In this document: positions 20,758 to 29,870 of the stretch, piece by piece
Layout: every line of letters starts with the position of its first letter
How positions within the stretch are numbered: the stretch's first letter is position 1
Assembly (NCBI RefSeq): GCF_018271995.1
Contig: NZ_JAGUCO010000010.1
Location: 83,540 to 147,539 of the forward strand
Length of the DNA: 64,000 nt
Direction of reading: 5' to 3'
Source of the DNA: Carboxylicivirga linearis
Lineage (GTDB): Bacteria > Bacteroidota > Bacteroidia > Bacteroidales > Marinilabiliaceae
The notes under the pieces: model-generated
What the model was told of the DNA's origin: nothing
The model's input: the letters and a program-made list of their open reading frames with translations, nothing else
The model's database searches: none
Program-made: the position numbers and the translations under genes

Positions 20758-22779
20758 TTAGTCAAACTGAACGGTTTTTACGTCGCCATTATGGAAATGC
20801 AAAATAAGGCTTTTGTTATTGTTTGTAAACTCCAATGATTTAATTGGGTTGATTTCTTTTGATTTCCATTTTTTACCCGATTCCTTCCAAAGCATTAATG
20901 AAATATGGAATTCGGGAGTGTCAGAAGCTTTGTGCTGATAGGTAGCATTGATAATACTGCTTTTTTTACTTTCGGGATGCAACCCTTCTGTTTCGATTAC
21001 TTCCAAATCAGTCCATCCCATAACAGGAATCATGGCTAATTGGTGTTTACCATTGTCAATAATGGTGGCTTTGTACTTACCCGCTTTTTTTGTTGTAGAA
21101 GTTATTGGAGTTTCAAATTCAGGCAATGCATAATGCCCTAAACGCATTTTAACATCTTTATCAGTGATGTTTCTGTCCACTCTTAAAATACCATTTGGAA
21201 GAGGAATGTCAACCAGGTTCATTTTTATTTGCTCATCTGTTTCCAAAACAGCATCTCTATAATAAGCTCCATCTTCAAATTTCTGGAAAGAATAAAGTCT
21301 GAATACTTCCCATTCATTCTTCTGATTAAGGAAGGCGTAGTTCATGGCCACTTCACCATTGGAACCATCGGCTTGCCATGGGAAAATACTATTGTATGAT
21401 AGACGGTTGTAATTCTCTGTTGAACGGAATTTTTGCCAGTCGTCTTTTACTTTTTCATGACACCAGGCTCTTATTTCAGAAGCTCCTGACTCAGGATAGT
21501 CAGTTATCAACAATTCCGGTGAGGAGGCAAAATAGTTGTATACCTTGTCATTTTCATAGTCTTTCCAATCACCCTGATCTTCTTTAACTGTCCAGAATGG
21601 ATTATCTTCGGGCAGTAATAGCGATAAAAAGGCTTTGCCCATCCAGAATACACTACCCCGGCAGCTATAGTTTTGAACAGTTGGTTCATAGGCTCCGTAG
21701 AAGCCAAGTGTTGGAACATTATCCTTTAAAAAATCGGGATGTTGCAAGAACTGAAGGATGGTTTTGGATGAAATCATTCTTAACCAGCCCAAATTCACAT
21801 CATCTCCTCCGTATTTGCCCATAAATGGGAAAGGCGAAATAGATCCCATTCGATAAGAGATTGATCGGCCATACATCATCATCGAACCATCTTTGGCAAA
21901 CATATGTGGGTATGAATTGTAAAGGTCTTTAAAGTTGGCCAGGAATTTTTCGGCATACTCAGGGTAGTACTTATTTCCGAATACTTCGGTCCAAAGAACT
22001 CCGTATAACTGAAATGCCCACATGCTGTAATAATCGTAAGCCGGACTATCGTTATACCAGCCATCACTTCTATAATGAGTTAATGAACGAGCAAGGTATT
22101 TTTCCAGTAACTCTTCATTTACATCATAGCCCTGATCCTTAAAGAAGCTCAAAACAAAAATGTTAAAGAACTTCCAATTGGAATCAACCGTTGGGCCATC
22201 GCCATAACTAAGCATTGAGGCTGCCAAGTCATCTTTATCTTGTTGTGAAAGAGGCTCCCAAATAACTTCGGGTACCACAAATAAGGAGATAGCTAAAGCA
22301 CCATACTCAACCAGATTTTGGCTGGGGCCACCGTTTTTAGCCCGGTGCACAATATAGGCCGGACTATCAGGGTTGATTAATTGTTTAATCTGATGGCGGT
22401 AATATTCTCCAACGTTGATGTTGTTAATGGTAAGTTCTGGATTTTCGTGTAGGAGAGGAGCAGCAATAAAAAGGGTACGGCATAATCCTTCGAGCTTTTC
22501 GGTTGGTACGCGACCTTCATTGTGAGGGTAACTTTTTCCCGGTTGTTTGGGGAATTTCATCGGATCATCCAAATCATCGATGTAAGTAAAGGCTCCCTTT
22601 AACAAATACAAGGCAGCATCGTGCCAATGCTGCCTTGTCATGCCCGTATACGGACTAATGTCGTAATTGGGATTATCTAATTGAAAGGTATTATTCGAAT
22701 TGTTGTTTTGCGCTTGAGTTGCAAATGATAGCCCCAAGACAGCAAAAAATAGTGTTAAAGCTTTTTTTTTTAAGGTCAT
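20758..22779 (-). CDS. DUF2264-family secreted protein, possible GH154 beta-glucuronidase
   Basis: 673 aa, signal peptide ~1-23 (SFATQAQ). It is recognised as DUF2264 from the (alpha/alpha)-barrel-like first ~400 residues (EGRVPTEKLEGLCRTLFIAAPLL, NLVEYGALAISLFVVPE, DGPTVDSNWKFFNIFVLSFFKDQGYDVN, SDGWYNDSPAYDYYSMWAFQLYG) and a beta-rich C-terminal half. To my knowledge some family members in arabinogalactan loci act as exo-beta-glucuronidases (CAZy GH154); that is family recall, not shown here. Its place between GH43 and GH51 genes (gaps of 30 and 20 bp) supports a role in trimming arabinose/galactose/uronate side chains. Catalytic residues cannot be assigned with confidence. Confidence 0.75.
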   Translation of the reverse strand: MTLKKKALTLFFAVLGLSFATQAQNNNSNNTFQLDNPNYDISPYTGMTRQHWHDAALYLLKGAFTYIDDLDDPMKFPKQPGKSYPHNEGRVPTEKLEGLCRTLFIAAPLLHENPELTINNINVGEYYRHQIKQLINPDSPAYIVHRAKNGGPSQNLVEYGALAISLFVVPEVIWEPLSQQDKDDLAASMLSYGDGPTVDSNWKFFNIFVLSFFKDQGYDVNEELLEKYLARSLTHYRSDGWYNDSPAYDYYSMWAFQLYGVLWTEVFGNKYYPEYAEKFLANFKDLYNSYPHMFAKDGSMMMYGRSISYRMGSISPFPFMGKYGGDDVNLGWLRMISSKTILQFLQHPDFLKDNVPTLGFYGAYEPTVQNYSCRGSVFWMGKAFLSLLLPEDNPFWTVKEDQGDWKDYENDKVYNYFASSPELLITDYPESGASEIRAWCHEKVKDDWQKFRSTENYNRLSYNSIFPWQADGSNGEVAMNYAFLNQKNEWEVFRLYSFQKFEDGAYYRDAVLETDEQIKMNLVDIPLPNGILRVDRNITDKDVKMRLGHYALPEFETPITSTTKKAGKYKATIIDNGKHQLAMIPVMGWTDLEVIETEGLHPESKKSSIINATYQHKASDTPEFHISLMLWKESGKKWKSKEINPIKSLEFTNNNKSLILHFHNGDVKTVQFD

Positions 22780-22809
22780 TTTATTAAAAATTAATCAGTC
22801 GAAATTATA

Positions 22810-24969
22810 TTATTTTACTGGTTGAATTCCTTCTAAAGTGGGTTGAACCTGTACAATGTTACCTTCTTCATCGAAGTTTAATTTATCGATACAAGTTTCA
22901 CGGTGAAATCCGGCAGGTCTTCCCATGTCAATTCCTTTAGGTAAAGTAAAGCGGTGATAAACGATGTACCAATCGTCAGTTCCTGGTATTTGAATAGCCG
23001 AGTTATGTCCGGTACCATAGATGCCTTGCGAAGGATCTTTCTCTATCACCATATTATTTTCAGGAATGGTTAATTTACCCAACGGAGATTTGGCTGTGGC
23101 ATAACGAACCCGGTAATTAGGGCTGCGTGTATCATCCTCGCTCCACATAAAATAATAGGTTCCATTGCGGAAGATAACGTAGGCTCCTTCGCGGAAGGTT
23201 CTGTCTGGTGTCATTATTTTTAATGAGTTCTTTTTGATCGACATCATGTCATCGTTTAACTCAGCACCAGCTAAAAAGCCATTACCCCAATAAATATAAC
23301 TTTTGTTTGTTTGAGGATCGGTAAAAACATCCGGGTCAATAACCTGACCGCGGTTAATTCCTTTGGGGTGTTCACCGAACAGAGGTTTACCCATATCAAC
23401 AAAAGGCCCTGTTGGGTTATCAGCCACTGCAACTCCAATTTTTTGGGCAGCTGTGAAGTAATAGAAATACTTATATTCTCCGTTAATTTTCTTTTCAACA
23501 ATACAAGGAGCCCAGGCATTACGGTCGGCCCAGCTAACATCTTTTTCCAGGTCGAGGATAATGTTTTCTTCTTTCCAGTTAACCATGTCGTCTGATGAGA
23601 AAACTTTAAAGTAGGTGCCAGACCATCCCCAGAATCCGTCGCTGGTAGGATAGATGTAATATTTACCTGTTTTTTTGGAATACAAAATTTCAGGATCGGC
23701 ATAATAACCATCCAAAACGGGGTTGTGATCTTCACTAGCAGTTACTGTGTATTCGGTCGAACCTTGGTCTTTAATGGTTAAGTTATATTTGACTGCACCT
23801 TTAGAGAAATTCTGAGGGCCAGCCGGACTCATTGAAAAACCCGAAAAACCAATAAATTGAGGATCAAATGCACTAAGGTCAGTTCCGTTTTTAACAGGCA
23901 AATGAATGGTTTTCTTATCACCTTTGATATTAACATTATTCAGTTTTAGTTGCAATGAGGTTGCTTCAATAATAGGATCACTAGAGCTTCCCCACTTACT
24001 GATTAAACGCTCCATCTCAGATTTGGTGATGGGTACAACAGTACCATGTCGAGGGTGAAAGTTCATGGATATTTCGTGATCTATCACTTCAAAATTGATT
24101 AAGTCAGATGATTTTGCAAACTGATAAGTACCTTTCATGTACACATCATACATCAGAATCCATTCCTCTTTATTATTAATTTTAAATACGCACGATCCCT
24201 CAACATTATGAGATTCTTTATCTACACGCTGACTGCCTTGTTGCACATATCCTTCTGTTAGTTTATCTGAAATAGCCAATTTAATACCTGGTTTTCCATC
24301 TTCAGACTTAAAGAAGAAATGATATTTTCCATCTTTCTCAACTATATCACCATCAATACAGGCGTTGTTGGTTGGACTGAAATAAAGCTGTTTGGGAGCT
24401 TCCTCAAAACCGGTAAAGTCTTTATTGGCATAAGCGTAATAAATAATATCCGGGTCGCCGTTCGATTTCATAGAGAAATACACCATGTATTTATCAGCTT
24501 CTTTATCATAGATGGTTTGTGGAGCCCAAACGCGATTTACCTGACCAAATTCTTCAGGGTACAACTCAGGAATAGTTAATACACTTGAAGTCCAGTTAAT
24601 CAGGTCAGTTGATTTAAGCAATGTCATAGCAACATTATTCCAGCCCATCTCAGGTACATACAAATCGGTAACTACCATATAGAACGTTTTACCATCCTTT
24701 CCACGCAGTATATGAGGGTCGCGTACCCCTCCAGAGTTGCTGATTGTTTTGGAGTCGATAATAGGATGGTTATTGTTTAAAGCTCTGAAATTATATCCGT
24801 CTTCACTAACGGCATAATGTATTTGTTCCTGACCAGGACCATTACCCACAAAATAGGCAAATAAATAACCTGAATACTCTTCTTTTTGGGTACAAGAACT
24901 TAAAAATAGAACAATACTAAATACTGAAAGGACAAGCTTCAACCTGTAATTACTTAATCTGCTACTCAT
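22810..24969 (-). CDS. Lipoprotein with two GH43-type five-bladed propeller domains
   Basis: 719 aa, type II signal with Cys26 (LSSC). The first propeller (~33-330) has Asp84 in VRDPHI, a CIDGDIV strand and EGSCVF, in line with the GH43 triad. A linker with beta-strand character follows (~335-415). The second propeller (~420-715) has a clear triad: Asp425 in YYADPEI, Asp545/Asp547 in VIDPDVF and Glu594 in FREGAY. GH43 enzymes are alpha-L-arabinofuranosidases, arabinanases, beta-xylosidases or exo-galactanases; two linked domains suggest a concerted attack on one branched glycan. It is the first gene of the operon and the only lipoprotein enzyme, so the one most likely to sit on the cell surface or face the outer membrane. 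Confidence 0.9.
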   Translation of the reverse strand: MSSRLSNYRLKLVLSVFSIVLFLSSCTQKEEYSGYLFAYFVGNGPGQEQIHYAVSEDGYNFRALNNNHPIIDSKTISNSGGVRDPHILRGKDGKTFYMVVTDLYVPEMGWNNVAMTLLKSTDLINWTSSVLTIPELYPEEFGQVNRVWAPQTIYDKEADKYMVYFSMKSNGDPDIIYYAYANKDFTGFEEAPKQLYFSPTNNACIDGDIVEKDGKYHFFFKSEDGKPGIKLAISDKLTEGYVQQGSQRVDKESHNVEGSCVFKINNKEEWILMYDVYMKGTYQFAKSSDLINFEVIDHEISMNFHPRHGTVVPITKSEMERLISKWGSSSDPIIEATSLQLKLNNVNIKGDKKTIHLPVKNGTDLSAFDPQFIGFSGFSMSPAGPQNFSKGAVKYNLTIKDQGSTEYTVTASEDHNPVLDGYYADPEILYSKKTGKYYIYPTSDGFWGWSGTYFKVFSSDDMVNWKEENIILDLEKDVSWADRNAWAPCIVEKKINGEYKYFYYFTAAQKIGVAVADNPTGPFVDMGKPLFGEHPKGINRGQVIDPDVFTDPQTNKSYIYWGNGFLAGAELNDDMMSIKKNSLKIMTPDRTFREGAYVIFRNGTYYFMWSEDDTRSPNYRVRYATAKSPLGKLTIPENNMVIEKDPSQGIYGTGHNSAIQIPGTDDWYIVYHRFTLPKGIDMGRPAGFHRETCIDKLNFDEEGNIVQVQPTLEGIQPVK

Positions 24970-25323
24970 TTTTATTTTACTACTTAAAATTCATACTGCT
25001 AACTCTAGTTAAAAGCGAAGGAAGGTTACTGCAAAATTATCCTATCTTCTTACACATATGTGCAAGAAATATGCAAATTACTAATACAAATTAAGCAATG
25101 TAAAAAAGTGTTTACGAGGTCTAAGTTGGTTAATGTGCAATAAAACAGTTGTATAGTGTTGGTTTTTGGTATTTCGTTGTTTTAATGTCCAGAGTGTAGT
25201 GATAAAAATAAAAAAGATTGATTGTGAAAAAATGAAAATAGATGTCAAATACCTGCAACTCATGATAGGTGCATATACCTACTTTTATCGCACTAACTTG
25301 AAGTATCATTTAAACAATCTATT
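24970..25323. other. Divergent intergenic region between GH43 operon and adhesin array
   Basis: 354 bp without a convincing gene. It holds the GH43 operon promoter candidate, the palindrome CACATATGTG and two near-identical TGCAAA(A)TTA elements on the left. The right half carries the leader of the first large secreted protein, with TACTTTTA (25280-25287) as a weak -7-like element. A short minus-strand open frame (25081-25263) is AT-rich and unlike a protein. Confidence 0.6.
25030..25080 (-). promoter_or_regulatory. Promoter and possible operator of the GH43 operon
   Basis: On the minus strand TAATTTTG (25032-25039) fits the TAnnTTTG -7 box, and TTG (25063-25065) lies 23 bp upstream. Between them is the 10-bp palindrome CACATATGTG (25053-25062). 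Direct copies TGCAAAATTA (25030-25039) and TGCAAATTA (25072-25080) flank it. The palindrome within the promoter is a plausible regulator site; which regulator (HTCS, other) is unknown. Confidence 0.42.
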
Positions 25324-28218
25324 ATGAAATTAAAAAATTTACTTTTAAAGTATGCATTGCTTGGTGTTATTTCCTTTTTGGGAATATCAATGTCAATGGC
25401 TCAACAAACTGACACTATTGGCATTTTTGATCCGGGCTTATCGGCCAGACATATTGTTTATGCCGAAGTAATGTTACATGATGTGGATGAGGATGGCAAT
25501 TTTGATGCCTCTTTTAACCTGGCAGAAGACACAGTAAAAGCATGGGGCGATTACTCAACAGCATTGGCTTTTTATGATGAAGGTTTTGTGGTGCGAAACG
25601 GGGGTGGTTTTTCAAAATCAAGAGATATTATACCGGTTGCAGGTGAAGTTACGAAAGTATGGATTGCATTGGATGTTCCAAACTTATCTTGTAAAACTTA
25701 TGTGCAGAATATTGATATGGATTATCCTGAATTGGTGTTTGATGAAAATGCTGGTTTTAGAAAAACAGATATAGTTGCCATTAATAAATGGACGACTATA
25801 CATAACCCGGATGCAGAGCCCGATTCTGTAGAAGTTAAGAGTATAGAGTTGCAAACCAGTGATGATGCTACCCTACGTGAGTTAAGCGCAAGTATTGGTG
25901 AACTTACTTTAATAGATGCAGAATATGGAGAGTATGAGTTGTATGTACCTTATGGCACTACAGAGGTAACACTAACTGCTGCAACTAATGGAATAGGCGC
26001 TGATGTATTGATCGGTGATTATGATATGAATCCGTATGAAGGAGGTGTTATTCCATTAACACCAGAAGGAGCGGATGCCTATATTAATGTTACAGCTTTT
26101 GATGGTAGTGAGGCTACTTATATTGTATACATTGACTTTGAAGAAGGTGCTTCAAACGCATACCTTAGTGATATACAATTATCAACCGGGTCATTAATAA
26201 CTGATTTTGATCAAACGGTTACTGAATATACAGCTATGGTACCATATGGTACAACCAGTGTTGATGTTACGGGAATTAAAGCGTGGGATGATGCCGTTTT
26301 AACAGGAAATGGTACCGTTACCTTAACTGATGGCGAAGGATCTGCTACACTTACAGTAACTTCACAAGATGGAACTGCTACTACTACTTATACATTAAGT
26401 ATTTATGAATCGCAAATCAGAACCGGTGAAGATTTTTATATTGAGCAGGAAGCATCTGGTTTGGTGATTGGTGAAGGTGTTCATATTTATGAAGCATTGA
26501 AAAGTGAAAGTACACAATTAATGCAGTTTGAAGATGCAGGCGCAGAAGGAGTATTCTTTATTAAAAACAAAGATAGTCAGTATATGTCAATTTCATCATC
26601 CAATACCTGGAATATGGTAATGCTTGATGAGCTGACGCAGAATACAGATAGTTGTGCTTTTATTATTAATGAAATGGAGCCGGGTAAATTCCGTATGATA
26701 TCTGTAGCAAAAGATGCCGCAGGTAATAATGGTTACATTGCTACTGATGCGACCTCTGCCGGAAGCTCATTGTATTGCGATAAAGGCGTTACTAATGAAC
26801 GAGGTGTGTGGGTTGTTCGTACACCTGAAGAGGTATTTCCACCAGATGCTTATTTATTAGATCTTAGTATTGATGCAGCCAACATTAAGCCTGTATTCAA
26901 TGCGACAGTAACAGAGTATTATGTAACATTACCAGAAGGAACAACTTCTATTGATATAACAGCTGTGGCAGAGGAAGCAACTTCTGACATTGTAGGTGCT
27001 GGTAGTGTTTCAGTTACTGATGCCAGTGGAATAATTACAGTTACCGTAACTACCGCAGATGAAGCATATACAAAAGACTATGTAATCCATTACATTAAGG
27101 ATACAGCTCTTACTCTTATGCACTCATATACTTTTGCTGACGGAACTGCAAAGGATGTAGTGGGTAGTGCTCATGGTATTACTAATGGAGGTGTATTTGC
27201 TGAAGGTATATTTGCTAATGCTTCAGACTCTTCATATATCACTTTTCCTGCCGAAGAAATCGCTATCAATACTTATCCTTCTATCACAATGGAAGTTTAT
27301 ATTAAAAATGTGGGTGTTAATAATGGATGGTCGATGCTTACCTACTTTGGAGGTTTAACCGGAAGTAATACTTACTGGACATCAATTCAAAATGACGATG
27401 ATAACATAAAAGCCGTAATTGATCAAGGTTCTGGAGCATCAAGAGCAATTAATCCACAGGAAGCAACTAGTGATGCGTCTTTGCATTTGGTAACCACTTT
27501 AACAAATGATTCCATTTCACTTTATTTGAATGGAACACATATTGAAACAACTGCTATAAATGATGCATACTATATTCCTCAGTTAAGTAACGAAAATGCC
27601 TGGTTATGTTATGGTGGTTATAACGATCCCACATGGTTAGGTGAAATCGAAGAGTTTAATATTTACTCAGGAGCAATGGATGAGTTAACAGTTATGGCTC
27701 ATTCTATTAATTGGCCTGCTGATGATGTGGTGGATGCTACTTTAAGTGAGATTACTATTGATGGTGTTCCTATGGAAGATTTTAATGCTGCCACACTGGT
27801 ATACACTGTAGCTGTTGATGAAGGAGCTGCTATACCTGTTGTAGGTGCAACAGCTACTTCCGGAGTGACGCCAGTTGTTACTCAGGCTACCGAAGTTCCG
27901 GGTGCCGCAACAATTGTTGTAGCCAACGGTGGAGTTGAAAATACTTACACAATTAACTTCGAAATTGCCACTGGTATTGGAAGCGATATTAATAAAGGAA
28001 CAATCAAAGTTTATCCAACCGTTTCAACAGGTGAGTTTACAATTGAAATGGAAGGTAAAACATCAGTGATTAGTGTATATGATTTAGCTGGCGGTTTGGT
28101 AAAACAAGTAAAAACAAATGCACAACGCGAGGTTATCTCATTGGATCAAAAAGGTATGTACATTGTAAAAGTAGATTCTGATGGAGATACTAAATTATTT
28201 AAGGTCTTCAAACAATAG
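25324..28218 (+). CDS. Large secreted multi-module protein A (cadherin-like, beta-trefoil, LamG; T9SS type A)
   Basis: 964 aa with a signal peptide (~1-26, SMSMAQ). The first ~150 residues form a domain not found in its three paralogues (FDPGLSARHIVYAEVMLHDVD). Then come cadherin-like beta-sandwich repeats (~175-365; recurrent pattern LSDIQLSTGSL...VTEYTAMVPYGTTSVDVTG), a ricin-like beta-trefoil (~365-505, FYIEQEASGLVIGEG), another cadherin-like unit, a LamG/concanavalin-type lectin domain (~595-790, LMHSYTFADGTAKD...EEFNIYSGAMDE), a last cadherin-like unit and a type-A T9SS sorting domain (~892-964, KVYPTVSTGEFTIEMEG...LFKVFKQ). It is expected to be secreted by T9SS and held at the surface, binding a glycan or another cell. 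No catalytic motif is seen. A good terminator follows. Confidence 0.87.
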   Translation: MKLKNLLLKYALLGVISFLGISMSMAQQTDTIGIFDPGLSARHIVYAEVMLHDVDEDGNFDASFNLAEDTVKAWGDYSTALAFYDEGFVVRNGGGFSKSRDIIPVAGEVTKVWIALDVPNLSCKTYVQNIDMDYPELVFDENAGFRKTDIVAINKWTTIHNPDAEPDSVEVKSIELQTSDDATLRELSASIGELTLIDAEYGEYELYVPYGTTEVTLTAATNGIGADVLIGDYDMNPYEGGVIPLTPEGADAYINVTAFDGSEATYIVYIDFEEGASNAYLSDIQLSTGSLITDFDQTVTEYTAMVPYGTTSVDVTGIKAWDDAVLTGNGTVTLTDGEGSATLTVTSQDGTATTTYTLSIYESQIRTGEDFYIEQEASGLVIGEGVHIYEALKSESTQLMQFEDAGAEGVFFIKNKDSQYMSISSSNTWNMVMLDELTQNTDSCAFIINEMEPGKFRMISVAKDAAGNNGYIATDATSAGSSLYCDKGVTNERGVWVVRTPEEVFPPDAYLLDLSIDAANIKPVFNATVTEYYVTLPEGTTSIDITAVAEEATSDIVGAGSVSVTDASGIITVTVTTADEAYTKDYVIHYIKDTALTLMHSYTFADGTAKDVVGSAHGITNGGVFAEGIFANASDSSYITFPAEEIAINTYPSITMEVYIKNVGVNNGWSMLTYFGGLTGSNTYWTSIQNDDDNIKAVIDQGSGASRAINPQEATSDASLHLVTTLTNDSISLYLNGTHIETTAINDAYYIPQLSNENAWLCYGGYNDPTWLGEIEEFNIYSGAMDELTVMAHSINWPADDVVDATLSEITIDGVPMEDFNAATLVYTVAVDEGAAIPVVGATATSGVTPVVTQATEVPGAATIVVANGGVENTYTINFEIATGIGSDINKGTIKVYPTVSTGEFTIEMEGKTSVISVYDLAGGLVKQVKTNAQREVISLDQKGMYIVKVDSDGDTKLFKVFKQ

Positions 28219-28248
28219 ATTAGTAGCAAATATTAATTATTAGAGAGG

Positions 28249-28282
28249 GGCGGTTCGTAATTTATTTACGGATCGCCTTTTT
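28249..28282 (+). terminator. Terminator of secreted protein A gene
   Basis: Stem GGCGGTTCGTAA (28249-28260) with TTACGGATCGCC (28266-28277), two G-T wobbles, 5-nt loop, then TTTTT. Confidence 0.88.
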
Positions 28283-28428
28283 CATGTACATAAATCTTCT
28301 TAGCTGAGTTCGACGTAAAATTTTATTCTTTCTTTCATGTATGAGCTTGTAATAACCTTCAGTTTAATGGTGGTGTAGATTTAGTATTGCTGGCAGAAGA
28401 GTGAATATATCTATAGTTAATTAGGCCA

Positions 28429-28467
28429 GAAAAAAAAGAGACCACCAGTGTTTAACCAATGATCTCT
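28429..28467 (-). terminator. Terminator of the minus-strand DUF6261-like gene
   Basis: Arms AGAGACCACC (28437-28446) and AATGATCTCT (28458-28467) pair with wobbles. On the minus strand eight T residues follow (28429-28436). Confidence 0.7.
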
Positions 28468-28493
28468 TGCTATTCCATAATCAATAAAGTTGG

Positions 28494-29198
28494 TTAATTA
28501 TCTTGTTTACGTTGTTTTATTACGCCATTAATCCTATCAATCTTCAAAGCCATGCTTTCAATCAAATCGTTATATACTTCTGGTTGTACACCTCCCATTC
28601 CTATAAGATAATTGATTAGGGTGCTGTTAATAATTCGTATTAATTCTTTCTTAACAGCAGAAGCGCTGATAGCATTTTGGTTTTCTTTCTGATTCTGCTC
28701 CCAGGTATTTTCAGCCTGTTTAAACTGTTTTTGCTCGTTTTTTAGTTTTTGAATCAGGTTTTTAACGCCCGGTAAAAGTTCTGTTTTAATAACGGTTTCG
28801 GGTTGTAGTACATCCTTTAAAAAAGATTCGGTTAAGGCCGATTGAGCCGAATAATTGGCCTTTGTTAATTCATAACCATACTTGTTCATTATCTCTAAAA
28901 CCTGGGTAGCTGTTTGGCTTATTTGAGCATCCGGATGGTGCGTATAACCTTCGGTAAGGCGAAGAATTGAACTGTATATGCTATCGCGGTTATCATCAAA
29001 GGTGTTTAAATCCGATTTAGCCTTATCCTGATTGATGGCTGTAATTAATGTTACCTGCTGTACTTCAATTTGTTTACTAATTGTTTTAAGATTTTCGTCT
29101 TCAATGCCGGTTGTATCAAGGGTGCTCTTAATATCAATTCCCAGGTCGGCAAGTTCGGCTACGCGAATTGTGTTAATAATTCTGGAAAGTTTTTTCAT
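28494..29198 (-). CDS. Helical protein resembling the DUF6261 family
   Basis: 234 aa, almost entirely alpha-helical, with no signal peptide or membrane helix. The pattern (RINTIRVAELADLGIDI near the start; QTATQVLEIMNKYGYELTKANYSAQSALTESFLKDV in the middle; coiled-coil KNEQKQFKQAENTWEQNQKE near 155-180) resembles the uncharacterised Bacteroidota DUF6261 family; that assignment is from memory of the family. It lies on the opposite strand between the first and second large secreted proteins and shares no sequence with them. It has its own terminator, so it is a single-gene unit that interrupts the array. No function can be assigned. Confidence 0.65.
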   Translation of the reverse strand: MKKLSRIINTIRVAELADLGIDIKSTLDTTGIEDENLKTISKQIEVQQVTLITAINQDKAKSDLNTFDDNRDSIYSSILRLTEGYTHHPDAQISQTATQVLEIMNKYGYELTKANYSAQSALTESFLKDVLQPETVIKTELLPGVKNLIQKLKNEQKQFKQAENTWEQNQKENQNAISASAVKKELIRIINSTLINYLIGMGGVQPEVYNDLIESMALKIDRINGVIKQRKQDN

Positions 29199-29870
29199 AA
29201 AAATCGTTTTTAGTTTAACTGATAAATGGATTATTTAGCTGTAATTTTTTGTTTGTGTCCAGAAACCTGTGCGGTAAGGCTTCAATTGTGTAATTGCGAG
29301 GTGTCTTCTGCAGTATTCTTACTTCAATTATTTAATTACGACCTAAACTTTGAAGTTTTCTATTCGTGATTAAACAATCGAGATTTGTTTTCTCTGGTTT
29401 TGGGCTCTTGCTTAAAAAGGTATGAGTAAAGTATAAAGGTAAATTCATAGTTGTTGGCCTGTTGTTGAGTTACAATAATATAAATTTATTATATAACAAA
29501 CAAAGAAAATGATTGCCTTTTTTTTCTTGAATAATTGTTTATATCTGTTAATTGTGTGTTGGCAAGTGGTGTTTTTATAGTCATATAATCAGCAAAAACA
29601 GTTGGTAATTCAGAAATATTACATGCATAAATGAACTGAATTTATTTTTAAATACAAGTTTACAGGTTGGGGTAAAATTACACGAAAGACTTAATATGCA
29701 AGGCTTCTTGTGTGTTTGGTGTTGGTGAAAAAGGTGACTTTGATGTTGAAAAAATGAAAGAAATATGTGATTATATGCTAGGGTTAAATTGTGTTCGATA
29801 AAGTGAAAATTATAGTTTTGATCCGCAATAAAAAAGATTTAAGGGAACAACAAATTTTAATCAAGTTATT
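29199..29870. other. 672-bp spacer upstream of secreted protein B
   Basis: AT-rich non-coding stretch. It contains the promoter region of the minus-strand DUF6261-like gene at the left and a well-formed promoter for protein B at the right (29789-29820). I see no RNA gene, repeat or decayed coding sequence in the middle. Confidence 0.6.
29789..29820 (+). promoter_or_regulatory. Promoter of secreted protein B gene
   Basis: TTG (29789-29791), a 21-bp spacer, then TAGTTTTG (29813-29820), an exact TAnnTTTG -7 box. Predicted leader ~45 nt. This is the best Bacteroidota-type promoter in the array. Confidence 0.6.

Noticed and set aside
25081..25263. 60-codon minus-strand frame upstream of protein A
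   Set aside because: Lies across the GH43 promoter region; Phe/Ile/Thr-rich AT composition without protein features.
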